The notes beneath the pieces are model-generated. The model did no database searches, was not told the DNA's origin, and saw only the letters and a program-made list of their open reading frames with translations. Of a stretch of 64,000 nucleotides of DNA, positions 16,701 through 27,839 are shown one piece after another. Location: NCBI RefSeq assembly GCF_025447595.1, contig NZ_JAOEJU010000011.1:62001-126000 (forward strand), read 5' to 3'. Position 1 is the first letter of the stretch. Each line of letters begins with the position of its first letter. This DNA comes from Pseudomonas koreensis. GTDB lineage: Bacteria; Pseudomonadota; Gammaproteobacteria; Pseudomonadales; Pseudomonadaceae. Both the position numbers and the translations under genes were made by a program.

Positions 16701-16823
16701 GGAACACCTTTTGTGTTCCATCGCCCATGTGTTCCAACTGCAGGCCGTTTGTGTTCCATCGCTGAGAGCCTCGAAATTAAAGGCTTTCAGCAGTGGCGGA
16801 ACACATGGAACACTCGGAACACC
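16701..16823. repeat. Iteron cluster B (inverted relative to cluster A)
   Basis: GGAACA lies at 16701; TGTTCC at 16714, 16730 and 16752; GGAACA at 16798, 16807 and 16816 (9-bp spacing). AAGGCTTTCAG at 16780-16790 is shared with cluster A. It lies between the integrase stop (16837) and the 286-aa gene. Together with cluster A it brackets the replication module, recalling the paired ori/crr sites of P4. A GCGCA/TGCGC inverted repeat lies nearby (16632-16645). Confidence 0.7.
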
Positions 16824-16836
16824 GTTTTTTATGGAT

Positions 16837-18087
16837 TCAGGGGGCGCGTAGTTGCGGTGCCTTGGCGAACTGCCCATGTACCACATTTCCTTTTTCCAGA
16901 CTGTCCAGAAAATCGGCATACCACTGCATCATTGCCGTGCGAGATTTCAGGTAAATTGCCTTGTTATATACACCTGCAACACCTTCCTTAACATGAGAAA
17001 GCTGAGCCTCGATGTGGTTTTCTTCAAAACCATGTTCGTTGAGGATCGTGCTGGCGATATGTCGGAAACCGTGGCCTGTCTGTCTGCCTTCGTAACCGAG
17101 GCGCCTCAGCGCCATCAAGAAGACGGTGTTAGATCTAGGCTTGGTTGAATCGCTGCGCCCTGGGAAAAGAAGCTGATAGTGACCGGTGAGGTTTTGAAGC
17201 AGCAGCAGCTGTTCAATCGCTTGATGAGGCAGAGGCACTAGATGTTCACGCCGACGCTTCATTCGTTCTGAAGGTATAGTCCAAAGCGCTTTACCTAAAT
17301 CGAATTCTGTCCACCTGGCTTCACGAAGTTCAGAGGGGCGACATGCGAGCATGGATAGAAGGTGCAGGCCTATACGGATGTCCGGTGCGCTTGGATATGA
17401 GCGTATTGCTCTTAGAAGGGGAGGCAGCTCTTCTAGGGATACATGCGCGTAGTTTTCAACAGGCTTGGTTTGCAGGAATTTGTGCAGACCCTCCAGTGGG
17501 TTATGAGTTGCTCTGCCGGTCACACGAGCGAGGTCGTATATCTCTCGGCACATGCCCCGAACACGGCTGGTTTGCTCGATTATTCCTTTGCGCTCCATCG
17601 AGCGTAGAAACTCCATCCATTCCATCGGTAGGATTTCTTGGTAAATGCGTTTACCGAAGATAGGAAAAACGTGCAGCTCCAACGCTCCGATGGTTCTAAC
17701 CGCCGTTCCGTCAGTCCAATTTTTACGTTTAGATGCGTACCACTCACGCGCAAGACGCTCGAATGTACTGTTGGTGGCTTCGAGCTCTGCTGCTTTTCTG
17801 GCGCGCTTGGTTGCCATGGGATTGCTTCCATTCGCAGCGTCTGCCCGCAGCTCTGCGGCTTTCTGTCGGGCTAGAGAACCGCTTACCTCCGGATAACTGC
17901 CTAGTCCCAACCAAGACCACTTCCCGTCCGGCTTTTTATAACGAAACTGCCATGACTTGTTGCCGTCCGACCGAACTCGCAGGTAAAGGCTATTGCCATC
18001 GTGTTCGCGGTACTCCTTCATTTCAGGCTCAAGCGTCGCTATGACCGTGTCAGCCAAGGGGCGACGCTTGATGTCACTACGTTTCAT
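16837..18087 (-). CDS. int: P4-type tyrosine integrase
   Basis: 416 residues from the ATG at 18087 (MKRSDIKRRPLADTVIATLE), preceded by GAGGGG; an ATG at 18117 would add ten residues with no clear ribosome site. The N terminus (~1-95) is the DUF4102-type arm-binding domain (GNSLYLRVRSDGNKSWQFRY). A core-binding domain (~105-205) and the catalytic domain follow, with R250 (ACRPSEL), K277, H339-x-x-R342 (HGFRH), H365 (LSH) and nucleophile Y374. All catalytic residues appear present, so it should be active. It lies 168 bp from the 3' end of ssrA, which I infer to be its attachment site. Confidence 0.93.
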   Translation of the reverse strand: MKRSDIKRRPLADTVIATLEPEMKEYREHDGNSLYLRVRSDGNKSWQFRYKKPDGKWSWLGLGSYPEVSGSLARQKAAELRADAANGSNPMATKRARKAAELEATNSTFERLAREWYASKRKNWTDGTAVRTIGALELHVFPIFGKRIYQEILPMEWMEFLRSMERKGIIEQTSRVRGMCREIYDLARVTGRATHNPLEGLHKFLQTKPVENYAHVSLEELPPLLRAIRSYPSAPDIRIGLHLLSMLACRPSELREARWTEFDLGKALWTIPSERMKRRREHLVPLPHQAIEQLLLLQNLTGHYQLLFPGRSDSTKPRSNTVFLMALRRLGYEGRQTGHGFRHIASTILNEHGFEENHIEAQLSHVKEGVAGVYNKAIYLKSRTAMMQWYADFLDSLEKGNVVHGQFAKAPQLRAP

Positions 18088-18183
18088 TGCTATGTACCCC
18101 TCAGTTTCAATTTTCATCCGTGGTACAGGTGAGGATACATGGAGCTTTAGGATAGGGGTAGATTGAGATGGATATCCAGAAAC

Positions 18184-18211
18184 AAGAAAGCCCGCATAAG
18201 GCGGGCTTCTT
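18184..18211 (-). terminator. ssrA: Hairpin downstream of ssrA
   Basis: AAGCCCGC pairs with GCGGGCTT, with short flanking CAAGA/TCTTG extension. It lies about 45 bp beyond the CCA end of ssrA, inside the element, and probably terminates tmRNA transcription now that the chromosomal terminator has been moved. Confidence 0.6.
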
Positions 18212-18254
18212 GAGGTGTTTCGTAGACTGTCTGAAACATGTCTAGATCGCTATT

Positions 18255-18644
18255 TGGTGGAGCCGGGGGGATTTGAACCCCCGTCCGCCAGTACTCCGCT
18301 GTCGGTACTACATGCGTAGCCGTGTCTATTAAGTTAACCCTCAGCGACCCGACGGGCAGGGTGCTTTGGGCGAGTTGTGTAAGTTTTAGCCGCTTCGTCC
18401 ACAACGTACTGCACGGCGATTCTGTTCTATATGACAATCATTTTGGGTTTACAGACATCCCCTGATGATTGCTGGACCCGAAGGTACCAGGAGTGCATGT
18501 CAGCTGCAATTAAGCAGCGAGAGCAGCACCGTATTGGTCGTCATTGGCAACTATAAGAAGTTGCAACAGTGGATTTACGACTTCTGTTACCAAGTCGGCA
18601 TGCACCTAGAGTTTCGCAACCGGCGTCGAATCCTAAACGGCCCC
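18255..18644 (-). ncRNA. ssrA: tmRNA
   Basis: The 5' end GGGGCCG pairs with CGGCTCC before ACCA, forming the alanine-type acceptor stem. The 3' T-arm reads GGGGGTTCAAATCCCCC. The coding stretch, resuming after TATAGTTGCC, reads ANDDQYGAALAA followed by TAA, the Pseudomonas proteolysis tag. Length is about 390 nt. With SmpB (27840-28322) it rescues stalled ribosomes. Its 3' end serves as the integration site of the adjacent element and remains complete. Confidence 0.95.
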
Positions 18645-18708
18645 GAGCCTGGTGCTCTGTGTATCTTGTGAGCAACAAGCCTGCGCAGTGTACGCCAAAC
18701 GGCTCACA

Positions 18709-18730
18709 AGGCCAACCCGAAGGTTGGCCT
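18709..18730 (-). terminator. Hairpin after the small periplasmic protein gene
   Basis: AGGCCAACC pairs with GGTTGGCCT around a CGAA loop, 10 bp past the stop. The following bases carry only short T runs (TTGTGAG), so termination may be partial. Confidence 0.5.
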
Positions 18731-18739
18731 GAGCTTCGA

Positions 18740-19018
18740 TCAGTTGTTGGTTCCGCTGGTTTTGCGGAGTTCCAGAATGGTTTGCTGGGTTTCAGCCACG
18801 CATTCGTCGATCTTGCCCTGGGCCTTGAGCGCCTGGGCCTTCTGCACACTGGCTTCTACCCGTTGATTCAGATCGGGCGATGCCATTGCCTGCGCCTTGG
18901 CGTTGTTGATGGTTTGCAGATTGGCATCGCACAAATCGGCGGGCTTGTCGGCGGCGAACGAAGCAGACGCCATCATCGAGGCAGTAACGAACAGACCTAA
19001 CAGTACAGAACGTTTCAT
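18740..19018 (-). CDS. Small exported protein, helical
   Basis: 92 residues from the ATG at 19018, preceded by AAGGAGA. A clear signal peptide MKRSVLLGLFVTASMMASAS with cleavage near SFA-ADK is followed by a short helical domain DLCDANLQTINNAKAQAMASP and KAQALKAQGKIDECVAETQQ. Two cysteines could form a disulphide. It is a Pseudomonas-type conserved hypothetical; I know no function. It stands alone between ssrA and the lactate operon. Confidence 0.75.
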   Translation of the reverse strand: MKRSVLLGLFVTASMMASASFAADKPADLCDANLQTINNAKAQAMASPDLNQRVEASVQKAQALKAQGKIDECVAETQQTILELRKTSGTNN

Positions 19019-19148
19019 ATGAATCTCCTTGAACTGAGGGATCCAGACTTCGCTGGCCGTCAGGACGGGCAACCGAATGGAGGACAAGCCCCGATTGTTC
19101 GGGGCCTGTTCTGTGGACTGCGGTCGCTCGCAAGGGTTCTATTTTTCT

Positions 19149-21967
<2,819 letters not shown>

Positions 21968-21971
<4 letters not shown>

Positions 21972-22642
21972 TGGTCCTCCAGGATCAACACCACCAGGTC
22001 TTTCGGGCCGTGGGCGCCGTAGGCCAGGACTTGTTCGATGTCGGCGGTTTTCGACGGGCCGGACACCAGCAATGCATTAGTCGGCATGCCTTGTGCCCAC
22101 TCGAACTCCTGCTGCACCTGATAGAAGTTGTCGCGGATCTGGCTGGCCTTGAGCAGGGCGAAATGCACCGGCGGTACCAGGCTCATCAGCCGTGGTTCTT
22201 CGCGGGTCGGCCACAGAATCAGGCTGCCGGTGGCGGCAATGGCGCCGAGGGTGCCGGTGAGGCTGGCCGGGGTGTCGTTGAACAACTCGGCTTTCCATTC
22301 CTCCATCGGCCGATCGTAGGACTTCAGCGCCGGCAGATCAGGATTGTTCGCCCAGTGTTGTGTGATGCGCTGCCCGTGAGGCGTAGTCGGTGCGATCAAC
22401 AGGCTTGGCAACTGACGGTCGCGCAGTAATTGCGCCAGCAGCGCCGGCCACGCTTCAGCGGAAGTCAGGTGGATTTCGGTGTGCACCGCTTCCATCAGTT
22501 TGCGCAGTTGCGGGATGCGTTGTTCGGCGCTGTAGGTGTAAGGCTGGGTCACCAGATCGACGTCGAAGTTGTCGGCAATCGGTGTGGTGCCGGTCAGGCT
22601 TTTCCTTAACTTGCCGAGGATGTTTTGCTTGGCGCTCATCAA
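21968..22642 (-). CDS. lutC: L-lactate utilisation protein LutC
   Basis: 224 residues, beginning MMSAKQNILGKLRKSLTGTT. It has the LUD domain (DUF162) shape: an N-terminal helix, then LTSAEAWPALLAQLL, GTLGAIAATGSLILWPTREEPRLMSLVPPVHFALLKASQI and SGPSKTADIEQVLAYGAHGPKDLVVLIL at the end. With LutA and LutB it forms the three-part L-lactate oxidase (LldG in Shewanella naming). It is coupled on both sides by ATGA overlaps with lutB and dld. Confidence 0.92.
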
Positions 22643-24093
22643 CGGTCTCCTTGTTTGGCCAGGTGTTCGCGAGCCATGTCATGCAATGAGCGGGCGGCGG
22701 GTTTCGGCGCGCTGTGATTCTGCGTCCAGGGGCCGACATTGTTCGGCGCCAATGCGCGCAGGCGTGTGGCGAAAAACGCAAACAGCCGATACAGAGTCGG
22801 CGAGCTGTTGAGCTTCGCCCAGGCGTTCCAGATGAAGCGTTCCTTTCGCGAATACTTGCTGCCCTGGCCGCGCATCACTTGATGAGGACTGTCGGGGGCT
22901 TTGACGTTCTCTTCGCGTAGGCGGCGCAGCAGTGCGGGAATAGGAATTTTTACCGGACACACTTCACCGCAGGCGCCGCACAACGAAGACGCACTCGGGT
23001 GATCCGGGACTTTCGCCAGACCGACCATGTGCGGGGTGATGATTTTGCCGATCGGCCCGGGGTAAACCTCGCCATAGGTATGACCGCCGACGCGGGTATA
23101 GACCGGGCAATGATTCATGCACGCACCGCAGCGGATGCAGTTCAATGTCTGACGCAGTTCGCTGTCGGCAAACGCCTGGCTGCGACCGTTGTCGAGTAAC
23201 ACCAGATGCACTTCCTGCGGGCCGTCGAGTTCATGTTCCTTGCGGGGGCCGGAGATCATGTTGACGTAGGTGGTGATCGGAATGCCCAGCGCCGAGCGGG
23301 TCAGCAATGACAGCAGCGGCACCACGTCGCGCAGGTTTTCCACGACCTTTTCGATGCCGGTGACGGCGATGTGCACCGGCGGCACGGTGGTGGTCATGCG
23401 GCCGTTGCCTTCGTTTTCCACCAGCAGCAGGGTGCCGGTTTCGGCCACGGCGAAGTTGACGCCGGAGACGCCGATGTCCGCTTCGAAGAATTTCTGCCGC
23501 AGGACCCTGCGACCGATCTGAATGAGTTGGTCAACGTCCTTGGTGTATTCCACGCCAAGTTTGTCGTGGAACAAGGACGCGACCTGACCGGCATTCTTGT
23601 GGATTGCCGGCATGATTATGTGTGAAGGCTTCTCGTGGTCGAGCTGGACGATGTACTCCCCCATGTCGGACTCCAGACATTCAATGTCCCGAGCCTCGAG
23701 GAAATGGTTCATCTCCATCTCTTCGCTGACCATCGATTTGCCCTTGATCACTTGCCGTGCCTCGTGAGCGCGGATGATCGAAAGGACGATGCCATTGGCC
23801 TCGTCCACCGTTTCCGCCCAGTGCACTGTCACACCGTTGCGGGTCAGGTTCTGTTCCAGTTGCTCGAGCAGGTCGGGCAACTTGGAGAGCGCGCGGGCAC
23901 GGATCGCATTGCCCAGTTCGCGCAGATGTTCTCTTTCGTGGGCATCGCTGAAAGCCGCTGCCCGCTTGGTCATCAGTGAATCCATCGCGGTGCGGAAGTT
24001 GTTCCGTAACTGCGAATCGCCCAGGGCATTGTGTGCCCGGGTGCGGAAATCTTCTTCTACGGCAACCGTAGGAATAATCGTGGAGGTGCTCAT
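22639..24093 (-). CDS. lutB: L-lactate utilisation iron-sulphur protein LutB
   Basis: 484 residues. A LUD-type N-terminal part (NFAVAETGTLLLVENEGNGRMTTTVPPVHIAV) is followed by ferredoxin-like clusters CIRCGACMNHCPVYTRVGG and LCGACGEVCPVKIPIPALL, then a C-terminal extension. It corresponds to LutB/LldF, the electron-carrying subunit of the L-lactate oxidase. Start ATG at 24093 overlaps the lutA stop and its stop overlaps lutC. No lldD-type flavin L-lactate dehydrogenase is present in the cluster, so LutABC is the L-lactate route here. Confidence 0.93.
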   Translation of the reverse strand: MSTSTIIPTVAVEEDFRTRAHNALGDSQLRNNFRTAMDSLMTKRAAAFSDAHEREHLRELGNAIRARALSKLPDLLEQLEQNLTRNGVTVHWAETVDEANGIVLSIIRAHEARQVIKGKSMVSEEMEMNHFLEARDIECLESDMGEYIVQLDHEKPSHIIMPAIHKNAGQVASLFHDKLGVEYTKDVDQLIQIGRRVLRQKFFEADIGVSGVNFAVAETGTLLLVENEGNGRMTTTVPPVHIAVTGIEKVVENLRDVVPLLSLLTRSALGIPITTYVNMISGPRKEHELDGPQEVHLVLLDNGRSQAFADSELRQTLNCIRCGACMNHCPVYTRVGGHTYGEVYPGPIGKIITPHMVGLAKVPDHPSASSLCGACGEVCPVKIPIPALLRRLREENVKAPDSPHQVMRGQGSKYSRKERFIWNAWAKLNSSPTLYRLFAFFATRLRALAPNNVGPWTQNHSAPKPAARSLHDMAREHLAKQGDR

Positions 24094-24914
24094 CGCGCAC
24101 CTCCGGTTCGTTGCCAGAGGAAGCTCGCCAGGTGTTGCCCGCGCAGCGCTTCCTTCTGTTTTTCCAGCGAGCCGTTGATGTTCATCAAGCAGCCGCAGTC
24201 GGCACCGAGTACCTGATGTGCGCCGGATTCCTTCAACGCCCGGGTCTTGTCAGCCACCATCGCGCCGGAAATGTCTGGCATACGGACGCTGAATGTCCCA
24301 CCGAAGCCACAGCATTCGCTTTCATGGTCGTGGTTGACCCGTTCCACGTTGCTCAACTGCGCCAACAACTCGCGGCCGTGCAGGTGGGTGTTCATTTCCC
24401 GTCGCGCCGAACACGAGGTGTGCAGCGCCACTTTCACCGGCTCGCCGCTGTCCTTGAGTTGCACCTTGCAGACGAACAACAGAAACTCGGCCAATTCATA
24501 GGTGCGGGCCGCGAGGGCCTGAACCTGTTTCAACGTTTCCGGCTCGTCCTTGAACAAGTCGGCGTAATGCTCGCGGATCATCCCGGCGCAGGAACCCGAC
24601 GGCACCACCACCGGATAGTCCCCGGCAAACAGCGCCAGTTGCGAGCGCGCTACCGTCCGTGCCTGCTCGGTGTAACCCGAGGTGTAGGCCGGTTGTCCGC
24701 AGCAGCTCTGCCCTTGCGGGTAGTCGACCCGGATGCCTTCGCGTTCCAGCAAGTGGATCGCGTCCATCCCGGCTTCCGGGTAGAACAGGTCGACCACGCA
24801 CGTGCCGAACAGGTAGACCCGCGACGGTTTCTCGCCGGGGTATTGCCGGGGTTCGGGCAGTGGCGGTGCGACGCGAGTGGCGTTGGGCACAGCGTTGTAA
24901 AAAAGCTCGCTCAT
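24090..24914 (-). CDS. lutA: L-lactate utilisation protein LutA (CCG-domain)
   Basis: 274 residues from the ATG at 24914, with GGAG nine bases upstream; an upstream in-frame start at 25028 would add a tail unlike the family. Two CCG domains are seen: SCCGQPAYTSG (C71-C72) and ECCGFGGTFSV (C201-C202). They bind Fe-S clusters as in heterodisulphide reductase and glycolate oxidase subunits. It is the first gene of the lutABC-dld coupled set and follows lldP by 150 bp on the same strand. Confidence 0.92.
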   Translation of the reverse strand: MSELFYNAVPNATRVAPPLPEPRQYPGEKPSRVYLFGTCVVDLFYPEAGMDAIHLLEREGIRVDYPQGQSCCGQPAYTSGYTEQARTVARSQLALFAGDYPVVVPSGSCAGMIREHYADLFKDEPETLKQVQALAARTYELAEFLLFVCKVQLKDSGEPVKVALHTSCSARREMNTHLHGRELLAQLSNVERVNHDHESECCGFGGTFSVRMPDISGAMVADKTRALKESGAHQVLGADCGCLMNINGSLEKQKEALRGQHLASFLWQRTGGAR

Positions 24915-25064
24915 CAGGCGTGTCTCCGGGTGGGCCCGGTTATCCGTCTGTTGAGGCTGCCGAATATAGAGCGCGTTGCTTTCAGCAGCCTTACAGACCG
25001 GGTTGTGAATTGCTGACGCCGGAATCACGAACCGGCGTCGGTTATTTCCATGTCGCTTGTAGTC

Positions 25065-26759
25065 TTAATGCACCAGCATGCCGGTGAACCAGTAGGCCTG
25101 AGCCAAAGTGATCAGGCCGACGATCGTGGCAAAGAATAGGCTGTGCTTGAGAGTGAAGCGGAACAGATCGGATTCCTTGCCCACCAGACCGGTCGCGGCG
25201 CAGGCCACGGCGATCGATTGCGGGGAGATCATCTTGCCGGTCACGCCGCCGCTGGTATTGGCCGCCACCAACAGGGTGTCGTTGACCCCGATCTGGTGCG
25301 CGGTGGTCGCTTGCAGCGAACTGAACAGGGCGTTGGACGAGGTATCGGAACCGGTCAGGAACACGCCGAGCCAGCCGAGGAACGGCGAGAAGAACGGGAA
25401 TGCCGCGCCGGTTGCTGCCAGTACCAGAGCCATGGTCGAGGACATGCCGGAATAGTTGGTGACGAAGGCAAACGCCAGCACCATGCCGATCGACAGGATC
25501 GGCCAGCGCAGTTCGTAGAAGGTCTCTTTCAAAGTGGTCAGACCAGTTTTGAAGTTGATCTTCAGCACCAGCATCGAGATCAGCGCGGAAAAGAAAATCG
25601 CCGTGCCGGTCGCGGAAATCGGATCGAGTTTGAACACGGCCGGGATCGCGGTCGGGGCGGCCACGATCGGCGCGGTCTTGATTACCAGTTGATCCAGGTG
25701 CGGAATCGCGAAGTTGAACACCCAGGCGTACATCGAACCGCCGGCGGCGAACATGGCTTTGAAAGGCTTGAGGGTCCAGATGGTCACCAGCACGGTGAGG
25801 ATCAGGAACGGCGACCACGCCTTGAAAATTTCCCCGAGGCTGTAAGGCGAAGCGACGGTGGTGCGCTTCTGGCCGAAACCGCCGACGCTTGCAGTCACCA
25901 CCGAAGCGGAAACGGCCCCGGCAATGTGCTGGCCGGCGGCACGTTTCGGCTGCCAGACCTTCAGGAACAGGGTCAGCGAAATCAGGCTGGCCAGGGCCGA
26001 CGTGATGTCCGGCAGTTCCGGGCCGATGAAGTTCGAAGTGAAGTATTGGGTCACGGCGAAGCTCAAGCCGGCGACCAGCGCTGCGGGCCATGTTTCACGT
26101 ACACCGCGCAGACCGTCCATCATGAACACCAGCCAGAACGGCACGAACAGCGACAGCAGCGGCAGCTGGCGGCCGGTCATGGCGCCGATCTTGAACGCGT
26201 CGATGCCGGTGACTTGCCCGGCCACGATGATCGGAATCCCCAGTGCGCCGAACGCCACCGGTGCGGTGTTGGCAATCAGGCACAGGCCGGCGGCGTACAG
26301 CGGGTTGAAGCCCAGGCCCACCAGCAGTGCAGCGGTAATCGCCACTGGCGCACCGAAACCGGCGGCACCTTCGAGGAATGCACCGAAGCAGAAACCGATC
26401 AGCAGCACCTGCAGACGCTGGTCATCGGTGATCGACAGCACCGAGCTGCGGATGACCTCGAACTGACCGCTCTTGACCGTCAGTTTGTACAGGAACACCG
26501 CCGCCACAATGATCCAGGCAATCGGCCACAGACCATAGGCGAAGCCATATCCGGCAGCGGCGAATGCCATGTCGACCGGCATCTGGAACGCGAAGATCGC
26601 CACTGCGATGGCCAGGGCGAGCGTGATGCTGCCGGCTACATGACCTTTGAGGCGGAACACCGCCAGAGCGAGGAAGAAGAAAACGATGGGGATGACGGCC
26701 GCGAGTGCGGACACGCCGAGACTGCCGAGCGGGCTATAGAGCTGTTGCCAGGTTTGCAT
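25065..26759 (-). CDS. lldP: L-lactate permease
   Basis: 564 residues with about 12-14 hydrophobic segments throughout, starting MQTWQQLYSPLGSLGVSALA and ending in a membrane helix (TIVGLITLAQAYWFTGMLVH). It matches the LctP family: GAFLEGAAGFGAPVAITAALLVGLGFNPLYAA and NTSGGVTGKMISPQSIAVA are conserved family segments. It imports lactate (also glycolate) by proton symport across the inner membrane. It leads the lactate operon and is divergent from lldR; a promoter and operator lie just upstream. Confidence 0.95.
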   Translation of the reverse strand: MQTWQQLYSPLGSLGVSALAAVIPIVFFFLALAVFRLKGHVAGSITLALAIAVAIFAFQMPVDMAFAAAGYGFAYGLWPIAWIIVAAVFLYKLTVKSGQFEVIRSSVLSITDDQRLQVLLIGFCFGAFLEGAAGFGAPVAITAALLVGLGFNPLYAAGLCLIANTAPVAFGALGIPIIVAGQVTGIDAFKIGAMTGRQLPLLSLFVPFWLVFMMDGLRGVRETWPAALVAGLSFAVTQYFTSNFIGPELPDITSALASLISLTLFLKVWQPKRAAGQHIAGAVSASVVTASVGGFGQKRTTVASPYSLGEIFKAWSPFLILTVLVTIWTLKPFKAMFAAGGSMYAWVFNFAIPHLDQLVIKTAPIVAAPTAIPAVFKLDPISATGTAIFFSALISMLVLKINFKTGLTTLKETFYELRWPILSIGMVLAFAFVTNYSGMSSTMALVLAATGAAFPFFSPFLGWLGVFLTGSDTSSNALFSSLQATTAHQIGVNDTLLVAANTSGGVTGKMISPQSIAVACAATGLVGKESDLFRFTLKHSLFFATIVGLITLAQAYWFTGMLVH

Positions 26760-26810
26760 ATGGGGTGGCCCCTAATTGTTGTTGGTCAGGCACTGTCAGC
26801 GTTCTTGGTT

Positions 26811-26827
26811 AATTGGTAAGACCAATT
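26811..26827. promoter_or_regulatory. LldR operator (17-bp palindrome)
   Basis: AATTGGTAAGACCAATT is a perfect inverted repeat with a 3-bp centre. It fits the TTGGT-N3-ACCAA type site bound by LldR/FadR-class GntR repressors. It lies in the lldP-lldR intergenic region, just downstream of the lldP -10, where bound repressor would block transcription. Confidence 0.75.
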
Positions 26828-26844
26828 TACAATCGCTGTTGGCT

Positions 26845-26874
26845 AGGGTAAAAGCCTTGATATCGGTGTGTCAA
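26845..26874 (-). promoter_or_regulatory. Candidate lldP promoter
   Basis: On the minus strand TTGACA (plus 26869-26874) and TACCCT (plus 26845-26850) stand 18 bp apart. The -35 is perfect, the -10 weak, as is common for controlled promoters. The operator begins about 17 bp downstream. Confidence 0.5.
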
Positions 26875-27018
26875 TTTGCCGCCCTAAAACTTTTGTCGAA
26901 CAACCGGACGGCGAGTCGGATTGCACCGGTTGAATTGGCGTCATCTGGCAGGTGTCGCCGCAGCGTCGATAGGCCAGAATAGAGAGCCCGGCGAGCGGTC
27001 GGGATGGTGGAGAGTTGA

Positions 27019-27789
27019 GTGATGGGGTTTGATCAGATACGTCAGCGCCGTTTGTCTGACGACATTGTCGAGCGACTGGAAGGGATGATTCTCGAGGGCA
27101 CGCTGAAGTCCGGCGAACGTCTGCCGGCCGAGCGAGTGCTGGCGGAACAGTTCGGCGTTTCCCGGCCATCGTTGCGCGAGGCGATTCAGAAGCTGGCGGC
27201 CAAGGGTTTGCTGGTCAGCAAGCAGGGCGGTGGCAACTATGTCGTGGAAAGCCTCGGTTCGACGTTCAGCGATCCGCTGCTGCAATTGCTGGAAAGCAAT
27301 CCCGAGGCGCAGCGTGATCTACTGGAATTTCGCCACACGCTGGAGGCATCGTGTGCCTATTACGCAGCATTGCGCGCCACTGATGTGGACCGCGAGCGGC
27401 TGACGGCTGCGTTTGAAGAGTTACAGGACTGCTATTCGCGTCACGACGAAGTGAGCCGGGCGGAAGAGGGCGCGGCGGATGCGAAATTCCACCTGGCGAT
27501 TGCCGAAGCCAGTCATAACGCGGTGTTGCTGCACACCATTCGCGGGCTGTTCGATCTGCTCAAGCGCAACGTTGTGACCAATATCGGCGGCATGTACAAA
27601 CAGCGCACGGAAACCCGCGACATGCTGATCACACAGCATCGGGAATTGTATCTGGCAATTATCGAAGGGCGCGCAGAACAGGCGCGTGAGGTTTCCAGCC
27701 GACACATTCTGTATGTGCAGGAAGTGCTGGAAGAGGTGCGTCAGGAAGTGCAGCGCATGGCTCGCGCCGAGCGACGCAAAGGGATGTAG
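27019..27789 (+). CDS. lldR: GntR/FadR-family lactate regulator
   Basis: 256 residues. The winged helix is at ~10-75 (LSDDIVERLEGMILEGTLKSGERLPAERVLAEQFGVSRPSLREAIQKL) and the FCD ligand-binding domain at ~90-245 (FRHTLEASCAYYAAL, DAKFHLAIAEASHNAVLLHTI, HRELYLAIIEGRAEQAREVSSRHI), containing the acid/histidine residues that usually hold a metal and carboxylate ligand. It is divergent from lldP with the palindromic operator between. Known LldR proteins repress the lactate genes until lactate binds. GGAGAG lies ahead of the ATG. Confidence 0.92.
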   Translation: MMGFDQIRQRRLSDDIVERLEGMILEGTLKSGERLPAERVLAEQFGVSRPSLREAIQKLAAKGLLVSKQGGGNYVVESLGSTFSDPLLQLLESNPEAQRDLLEFRHTLEASCAYYAALRATDVDRERLTAAFEELQDCYSRHDEVSRAEEGAADAKFHLAIAEASHNAVLLHTIRGLFDLLKRNVVTNIGGMYKQRTETRDMLITQHRELYLAIIEGRAEQAREVSSRHILYVQEVLEEVRQEVQRMARAERRKGM

Positions 27790-27791
27790 GC

Positions 27792-27826
27792 ATGACCGTT
27801 CCCGTGCCGGGCGCGGGAGCGGTCAT
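27792..27826. terminator. Hairpin between lldR and smpB
   Basis: ATGACCGTTCCCG (27792-27804) pairs with CGGGAGCGGTCAT (27814-27826) with one wobble. The two genes converge here. No T run follows, so it may act as a boundary hairpin rather than a full terminator. Confidence 0.5.
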
Positions 27827-27839
27827 CAGGGCAGAAGAA

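Larger units (their letters stand above)
2361..18279. mobile_element. P4-like integrated element in ssrA with defence cargo
   Basis: The element is bounded by the ssrA 3' end (18262-18279) and its near-copy (2361-2378). Reading from ssrA it carries a tyrosine integrase, an iteron cluster, an unknown 286-aa protein, HTH and AlpA regulators, small proteins, an Ash-like locus, a TOPRIM-DUF927 replication protein, a coiled-coil protein, a second iteron cluster, and two large cargo genes. No capsid, tail, terminase or conjugation genes are present. It therefore resembles a P4-type satellite or integrative replicon rather than a complete prophage or ICE. The cargo (2540-8730) is A+T-richer than both the chromosome and the replication module, which suggests separate acquisition. 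Integration reconstitutes ssrA, so tmRNA should remain functional. Confidence 0.75.

Noticed and set aside
2361..18279. A complete prophage or ICE
   Set aside because: No capsid, tail, terminase, lysis, relaxase or type IV secretion genes are present between the att sites.
25143..26819. 558-codon plus-strand frame over lldP
   Set aside because: A very polar shadow of the hydrophobic permease gene.
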